A DNA stretch of 64,000 bases from Spirogloea muscicola. Its lineage: Eukaryota > Streptophyta > Zygnematophyceae > Spirogloeales > Spirogloeaceae. The notes beneath the pieces are model-generated. The model ran no database searches and was not told the origin of the DNA. It worked only from the letters and a program-made list of their open reading frames with translations. Position numbers and translations under genes: made by a program. The first letter of the stretch is position 1, and each line of letters opens with the position of its first letter. Below, one piece after another: positions 57,520 to 64,000 of the stretch. Location of the stretch: the NCBI GenBank assembly GCA_009602725.1, contig WELB01000109.1, forward strand, positions 73,169 to 137,168. Reading direction: 5' to 3'.

Positions 57520-57524
57520 GTGAG

Positions 57525-57825
57525 GGCCAAACAATTCGATTGTCACAGCCTAACACTTGGCTAAATGTGTCCTAGCGGCGCACCACAAGCCAATTTCGGA
57601 ACTGCCCCAGGCGTGATACATAGTTGGTGATGATCTCTCACAATTCGAGCAAATCACACTTGCTCCTCGGAGACGATCACACCAATCATCAATGCCAGGG
57701 CAAGGGCACCGGTATTTGACAATGAGCTTTTTTAGAGCTCGATGCTGGATGCACATCCGATGACTATCACAGTGCTTCACGAGGAAGCGGATAGGTGCAC
57801 GGCGACCGAGAGGGCTCACTATGCC
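57525..57825 (-). mobile_element. Continuation of degenerate gypsy RT
   Basis: Minus-strand text at 57680-57800 corresponds to the RT start (IVKYRCPCPGIDDWCDRL). It is the same element as 55714-56592. Confidence 0.7.
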
Positions 57826-58163
57826 TGTAACGTCCCCCCTGTTTGGGAGAACCAAACGGTATCGGTAAGCGGCTTCACGCGCGGCTTCACGCGCGCCACA
57901 AGCCAGTCACACGCTTCACGCGCCAGTCACGCGCGGCACGCGCCAGTCACGCGCGGCACGCGACAGTCCCCAGGACTCGTATACCAATCATTAGGCTCGC
58001 GCCACGCGAGCCCGCACCTTGCGCGTCACAGCCAGTCTATCCCCATTGTGCGGGTCCGCTCCTCTGGAGGCCGGACCTTCGGGCTACCCCCAGGGGGAGG
58101 GGTGGCAGGTGGAGTGCTATGAGTAGTAAGCCGAGGCCAGATTCCTCAGTCGGACCAGTGACG
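57826..58163 (+). mobile_element. Group C LTR, left part only
   Basis: It starts TGTAACGTCCCCCC and carries the CACGCGCCAGTCACGCGCGG minisatellite. It ends abruptly near 58163, before the R-U5 side. Confidence 0.75.
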
Positions 58164-60123
58164 CGGAAGGTGTGGACTTTGTCGTGAGATCGGCACAGTG
58201 TGATCCCTGGGCATGGGCGAACCCTGTTGTAGTACTCACATTGTCGTATCTCTTGTGTTGGCGGCTGGTGCGCCCTCACCCTGGTGTGTGCATTGGCACA
58301 CTCCATGATGTACTGGAGAAAGTATAGTGCTTGTGCACTGTAGTGAGATGAGCAATGTGGCTGGCCGCCATCCTCATTGACCTAGAGGCGTGTGTGGCCC
58401 TGGTCAGTAGCACCTCGGCAGGATCTTCTTCCAGTGCAAGTCCATGGCTCTCCATAATTGTTGATGATGTTATCACGGCTACGGGCTAAATGGTTGTGCT
58501 GAGGTAGGGTTGGCGAATATTGTCAATAACCCCTGCAGCACCCGCTGTCTGGAATTCGCCTGTATACCCCTTGCGGTTCCTACGTATCAAGCCACGTGTG
58601 TCGGGAATGGACAAGACCATGTGTGTCCTATGTCCCGCTCGAGTTATCTGTATGTAAAGCCCGTCTACTGAGTGGTGAAGATTGCGCCATTGACCCAGCT
58701 ATGTGCCTGAGTATCTCTGTAATCTTGAGTAAGCTGCCGGCACGTCATGCCTTCAGCTGGCTAGTGCATTTTGGGTTCTCTGGGTGAATGCTCGTCTCCA
58801 CCTTTGGTCGTCAAAGGGTTGACTTGCATGGGACTGCTTTGACCAGCATCCTGGCAAGCTGAGCCGAAAGGCTGTATACTTGAAGACGTACTCTCACATG
58901 AAGCCAGCTTTGGCTGTGTATCTCATTGTGATGATGCGCACAGAGTCTCCCGCTGATTCTGCTGTAAGTGTTGTATTCTGACATGGTGTGACTCTTGACA
59001 ATTGTCGTGCGGTGCACCCATCCTCTTCGTTGTAAGAAGGCTGGAGTCTTCGATGTGCATCGACTATGAGCTCTGATTAAGCTCAATGTCAAGATAGCAT
59101 ACCTTTTGCAAAGCATTGATGATCTGTGAAATTGTCTTGCGTAAACTATGTGTATAGCTCCCTCGCTCTGCAAAGTGGTAATGACCATTTTCGTCTCACA
59201 CCTGAGGAGGTTCCGTGGTCGGCTTGTCGTAGGCCGCTCGGCTACTTCTGATGCAAGATGCTCCGTTTTGGTTTCACCAGAAGTACTTCCACGTGTCAGA
59301 TTGCGATGATGGAAGTCTTTGAACTCCTTCTTTACATCTGTGCTGGTTTACTTGTATGGCAAACTGGTCTTAAGTTAAACGCCTGAGGATCACGTACTGC
59401 ACCTGCAGAATGTACTGCAATTGCTGCGTGCTAATCAACCGTATGCCAAATATGTCCCTAACCATCCGGAACATACATAGGGCATGTTCTGAAACAAAGA
59501 CGGGGTTCGCGTTAACTCCCACCAAGTAGTAGAAGACTGTAGTAGTCAATTTGCCCAGGAATGTGCCACAATGCGTTCCTTCTTGGAATCTGCAAACGAC
59601 TTCCGTAAGTTCCTGCAAGGATACGGAAGTATGGCATCTCCTCTTATGAAGCTCACTCGTAAGGACGTCGGCTGGGTGTGGACGTCCGAATGCCAGAGGG
59701 CATTGGAATATATCAAACGGATCCTGGTGAATCCACCCGTTTGGCCTTGCCTCGAGAAGGCGTGCCATTGGAAGAAGTCTGTGACGCTTCTTGATCGGCA
59801 CTTGTGCCGTTCTGTTGCGAAAGGGGTCACCCCGTAGCATTTGGAGGTAGCCTGCTTTGTCCTGCAGAGCGTGATTTCGATGCGGGGGAGCAAGAGCTCC
59901 TTGCTGTTGTGCACACTTTTACGTGTGTGGAGATACAATCTTGTGGTGTTGAATCTATGGTCGTAACGGCTCATTGTCCGTTTACCTACTTTCACACACA
60001 ACAGCAATGGAGCAGGCGTCAAGCACAGTGGGCTTAAGTGCCACATTCCGTTCGAGCGGGTGTACCGACCTGGAAGTATCAATGTTACGGATCCAGCGAG
60101 CCGCAACACTGTAGGGGTTGCTT
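58164..60123 (+). mobile_element. Degenerate plus-strand gypsy: protease, RT, RNase H
   Basis: Protease-like AAILIDLEACVALVS is near 58360. RT start text (MCIDYEL) is near 59055. The RT end and RNase H follow (FRKFLQGYGSMASPLMKLTR at 59600, GEQELLAVVH at 59890, VVTAHCPFTYFHTQQQ at 59960). Bases 58400-58950 hold little that can be read. Many breaks; old. It is cut by LTR-A at 60124. Confidence 0.65.
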
Positions 60124-60204
60124 TGTAATGAATCAGCCGTCTGTTTGGACCACATGGCTCTGTTGGCATTACATGACCGGCCATTTGGGACAAGTGGCCC
60201 GCCA
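60124..60204 (+). mobile_element. Left end of a group A LTR
   Basis: TGTAATGAATCAGCC up to GGCCCGCCA matches the first ~80 bases of group A. A minus-oriented group A LTR follows at once. Confidence 0.8.
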
Positions 60205-61384
60205 TGTAAGGAGCCTCGCCCCTACACATGCAGTCAGGGTGAGCAGTCCTTGTTGAGTTCGGCTGTAGGGGATTTAGGAGCCAATCCACTACACGGTAAA
60301 GCACTAGCGCATCGGCGCAGCGGAACACAGGCCCCGTGGCGCCGCCGTCCGGCGGCGACTCCACCTCCTGGGCGCAGGCCGGCGCAGCAGGCCCCGCAGC
60401 AGAGTGCGGCGGCGGCTGCGGCGGCGAGCAGCGGCAAGGCTGCTCGTGGACTTCACCGGTTCGAAGTGCTTGTCGAGCCTCAGCCCCAAGGCTCCTCATG
60501 CTTCCCAGTGCCACGCCCCCTCCAGGGGTGTGAGCGGCTCGCCCCAAGGCCCGCCTTGCGGCAGGACAAAGATCCTCCCTTGGACGGGTGGATCCTGCCG
60601 AGGGTATTTTAGGACGGGCGGGGCCCGCCTCTGGGCGGGGCACCTGCCCAGCAAGCCAACCCGCCACCTGGCGGCCCACTTGTCCCAAATGTCCGGTCAT
60701 GTAATGCAAACAGAGCCATGTGGCTTGACCAGACGGCTGGTTCATTCCATTTCCTCCCCACTCTGGTGTTCACGTCCTCGGGAATAACGAGAGAACAGCC
60801 GACAGGGATTAAGATGCCCGACGGCTGCTGCCTCTACCAAGCCTAGAAGAACTACCAACCTTGGCCAGGTAATCCCTGAGAGCATCTGGACTATTTGTCA
60901 TATTGGCCGCAGGCTCCCACGTGTTGTGCTCAGCCCATACCCAAGCCACTCACCAGATGCTCAAAGATCTTACGCCCTCGAGGCTTGTCCCTGTGAGACA
61001 AGACCTCTTACACCTCAAACTCAAGATCATCCTCGATGACTAGTGGAGGTGGGGGCGGTTGGACACGACCATCCGAAAGGAAGGCCCTCAGCTGAGACAC
61101 ATGGAAGACGTTATGGACCTTCCAATGCACCGGTGTCTCCAGCTCGTAGGACACCTTGCCCACAAGGCGTACTACTGCAAATGGTCCAACCCACTTGGGC
61201 AGCAACTTGCGTGTACCACAGCCCGCAAGACGAGCAGCTTCGTGCTTAGCAGCACTTGCGCACCAACATCGAAGGACACGTTCGTCCGATGTTTGTCAGC
61301 ATAAGCCTTCTGGCGACTCCTGGCATTTCCAAGAAATGCCGAGCTCGTCTCTGAGCCTTCAAGAGGGTCCCAGTAAAGGCTACT
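60205..61384 (-). mobile_element. Group A 3' LTR and integrase end of a gypsy fossil
   Basis: The LTR is 60205-60749. The purine tract and minus-strand chromodomain/integrase end follow (WVGPFAVVRLVGKVSYELET, VHNVFHVSQLRAFLSDGRV). The element stops near 61384 where a Copia-type sequence begins. Confidence 0.82.
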
Positions 61385-62896
61385 GAGATCGCAAAGATCT
61401 CTAGACGCGCAGACGCGCCTGGCACAGGGACTGAATACCCCTCTATAAGCAGGGCACTTGCCCACCCTCAGCTCAGTCGAGCGGGGTCCCTTTCCCCCAT
61501 CCAGGCTCGGTCTCCCTTGCCCTCTGCTGCTCCCCGCGCCGCTCCCAGCTGCTTCCCAGACGCTGTCATTTAGCCCTCGTTTAAGCGACCCCCTCGACGC
61601 TTCCGCAGTTAGCAGTGATGGAGACTGCTAACCCCTCTAAAACTACAAGGTATCAGAGGGGGTAGCGAGGCGTTCGTCCGGCACGCAGTCTTCGACGGAT
61701 ACGACTTCTCAATCTGGAGGTTCGGGTTGGAGTACCACCTTGAGTCCCTTCGATCCCGGGAGGTGGTGAGTTAGCCTGCAAAGGCTGACCAGCAAGGCAA
61801 GGCCGCAGTTCCTCCGGCAGCGCCTCTCGACCACGACGAGGAGGCGGCTGCATCGACTGCACCAGCAGCATCGGCTGTTGAAGGGGCTTCCAGGACTGCC
61901 ACCAGGATGGCGGCAGCTGCGGTCAAGAAGGCGGCAGAGGAAGCGGCATTGCCAGCATGGAGGAGACTCAACAAGGAGGGGACGCATTCTATGCTCCTCT
62001 CAATGCGGCAGGAATGGCGGCCGCATGTGTTGAGCACAGCACAGAAGCAGCAGAAGCACGACAACCAGAACAGCTTTAGCAGGGCTCACATGGCGGCGTC
62101 ATCGGTCAACAGGGTCGATCATAGGCTGCAGCAGCTATCAAGGAGGCCCAAGAAGGACCAGCGTGCCGACATCTGCAGCGGGCGCAAGAAGAGAGGCCAT
62201 GGGGTCCCCGTGCTCAACCATTACTAGGTGCAGCAGCAGCAGCACAGGAGCAGCAGGCCGCGTTAGCTGATCAGACACGCCAGCTGGGAGGCAGCCGCGC
62301 TCAACCGCAGGCAGCAGCACAGGAGCAGCAGGCCGCGTTAGCTGAGCAGACACGCCAGCTGGGAGGCAGCCGCGCTCAACAACAGGCAGCAGTGCCAGGG
62401 CAGCACACCAGCTGAGGAGCAGCCAGAGCCGCAGAGCCAGGGCAGCACACCAGCTGAGGAGCAGCCAGAGCAGCAGAGCCAGGGCAGCGCGCAAACAGCA
62501 GAAGCAGGTGGAGAGCAGCAGGCCGTGTTAGCTGAGTTCCAGGGGAAGCCAGCAGTGAGGCAGCCACGCTCAACCAGAGGCAGCAGGAGCAGCAGGCCGC
62601 GTCAGCCGAGAGGCAGCCGCGCTCAACCTGGAGCAGCAGGCCGCTTTAGCTGAGAGGCAGCCGCGCTCAACCGAAGGACTGGTCCAGGGCATCGACTTCG
62701 ACGACTGGAAGGAAGAGAAGCTAGGCATCTGCATGGGGTGCCAGCTGGGGAAGCAGCACAAGAAGCCCTTTCCCACTCGACAACCGTGACAACGCTTGCC
62801 ACCGCAGCTCGTGCACATGGACCTGGTGGGGCCACTTCCAACAAGCATCGGAGGGGCCAGCTACTTCCTCACCATCGTCAGCAACTACACTCACAA
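61385..62896 (+). mobile_element. Copia-type fossil: LTR end, PBS, gag, pre-integrase piece
   Basis: A TATA-like CTCTATAAGC (61440) and CTACA end (61645) precede GGTATCAGAGG (PBS). Gag-like FDGYDFSIWRFGLEYHLESL follows, then a Gln/Ala-rich repetitive stretch (62230-62660). Next come DDWKEEKLGICMGCQLGKQH and LVHMDLVGPLPTSIGGASYF, the GAG-pre-integrase and integrase start of Copia elements. A large part of pol is absent. It is cut by an LTR-A at 62897. Broken, with several breaks. Confidence 0.75.
62225..62670. repeat. Degenerate repeat array (GAGCAGCAGGCCGCGTTAGCTG units)
   Basis: A unit with CAGCAGGCCGCGTTAGCTGA and GCCAGCTGGGAGGCAGCCGC recurs at about 40-90-base spacing. It is probably a Gln-rich coding repeat of the Copia-type fossil. 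Confidence 0.8.
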
Positions 62897-64000
62897 TGTA
62901 GTGAACTCGCCCTACACACGCAGTTAGGGTGAGTCGTCCTTGTTGAGTTCGGCTGTGGGGGGTTTAGGGACCAACCCACTACACGGCAAAGCACTAGAGC
63001 ATAGGGCAGCGGAAAACAGGCCCTGTGGCGCCGCCGTCCGTCGGCGACTCCACCTCCTGGGCGTGAGCCAGCAACTGGCCCTTTACGGGCACAGCCACGG
63101 ACTCCCCGCAGCGAGCCCCGCAGCAGACTGCGGCGGCGGCTGCGGCGGCGAGCAGCGGCAAGGCTGCTCCTGGGCTTCACCGGTCCGAACTCCTTGTCGA
63201 GCCTCAGCCCCAAGGCTCCTCGTGCTTCCCCGTGCCAACCCCCTTCCAGAGGTGTGAGCGGGTCGCCCCAAGGCCCGCCTTGCGGCAGGCCAAAGGTCTT
63301 CCCTTGAACGGGTGGATCCTACCGAGGGTATTTTAGCACGGGCGGGGCCCGCCGCCGGGCGGGGCACCTGCCCGGCAAGCCACCTGGCGGGCCACTTGTC
63401 CCAAATGGCCGGTCATGTAATGCCAACAGAGCCATGTTGCTCAAGCAAACGGCTGATTCATTACATACCTCCCCACTCTGGTGTTCACGTCCTCGGGAAC
63501 AACGAGAGAACAGCCGACAGGTTTAACGCCCAGCGGATCGGCCTCGACCAAGAGGGATTCACAATTCTTGGCCAAGTGTTCCAGAAGAGCAGGCGGACAA
63601 TGTGCCAGATTGGCCGCAGGCTCCTACGTGATGCGTTCAGGCCCATACCCGAGCCACTTTACCAGACTCATGGGTCTTGGACGAGGTCTTACTGCCACAG
63701 CGAAAGCAACCATTCCCCTCCATAGCTGGCTTCTCCAAGCCTCTCATGGGACGGAACTCGTTCCGGCCTCCCCACCTGACGTGGAGCGGGGATACTGACC
63801 GTGGTTGAGGAAGAATGGAGTCTCCTTTGTGGACGCATGATAGGCATTGTTCACAGCATATTCAGCTGGAGCCAGATACTCATCCCAGTCAGTCTGGCTG
63901 GAATTGACAACGTGCCTCAACATGTCCTCGAGAACTCGATCCATTCTCTCAGTTTGGCCATCACTTTGTGGATGAAAGGCTGTGGACATGGCCTGTGCCA
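62897..64000 (-). mobile_element. Gypsy fossil: group A 3' LTR and integrase, runs off the window
   Basis: The LTR is 62897-63465 (TGTAGTGAACTC ... TTCATTACA). Minus-strand integrase at 63989-63744 reads MSTAFHPQSDGQTERMDRVL and LAPAEYAVNNAYHASTKETP. The 5' part lies beyond base 64000. Confidence 0.85.

Noticed and set aside
58164-58950. Possible host gene between the LTR-C fragment and RT text
   Set aside because: Only short broken frames; a protease-like phrase and the downstream RT suggest a decayed gypsy element instead.
1-64000. tRNA or rRNA genes
   Set aside because: No stretch with a convincing cloverleaf or conserved rRNA text was seen; the TGGTATCAGAGG sites are LTR primer sites.

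Overview
The window looks like nuclear DNA of a GC-rich green alga (chlorophyte). The coding genes are split by many short GT-AG introns. The phosphorylase begins with an Ala/Arg/Pro/Ser-rich leader like a plastid transit peptide. The enzymes (a glycogenin-type GT8, an alpha-glucan phosphorylase and a plant/bacterial-type chorismate synthase) fit a starch-making plastid lineage. The species cannot be named from the sequence.

Bases 1-12.9 kb are an ordinary gene block. A GT8 glycosyltransferase (+, its start lies off the left edge) is convergent with chorismate synthase (-, about 12 visible exons). Behind that on the same strand is an alpha-glucan phosphorylase of about 25 exons. Its first two exons encode an ACT domain, an amino-acid-sensing module not usually part of phosphorylases. 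That fusion is the most interesting coding observation here. Two isolated N bases lie at the 5' ends of the chorismate synthase and phosphorylase genes. The chorismate synthase N-terminal exon cannot be found, so the assembly is probably collapsed there.

From about 12.9 kb to the right edge the window is almost wholly repeats, with no host gene that I can recognise. Bases 12.9-21.2 kb, 29.7-30.4 kb and 43.6-45.4 kb hold many 5'-truncated copies of one LINE family. This family has a Cys/His motif followed by a restriction-like (PD-(D/E)XK-type) endonuclease region. Its 3' tails are dispersed as short repeats and form two large foldbacks.

The rest is nested, decayed Ty3/gypsy-type LTR elements. 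I distinguish four LTR groups: A (~540-630 bp), B (~800-930 bp), C (~670-1015 bp, two subtypes with different U3 minisatellites) and E (~620 bp). One Copia-type remnant lies near 61.4-62.9 kb. Several insertions have clean 5-bp target-site duplications that fix the order of events. The best are a gag-only LTR-A element inside an older gypsy element (38,546-42,700), a solo LTR-B inside a gag region (32,950-33,748), and a three-level nest at 45,656-47,389 (an LTR-C holding an opposite-strand LTR-C and a 355-bp mariner/pogo-like MITE). All LTR elements are fossils. The gag-only copy is the least decayed.
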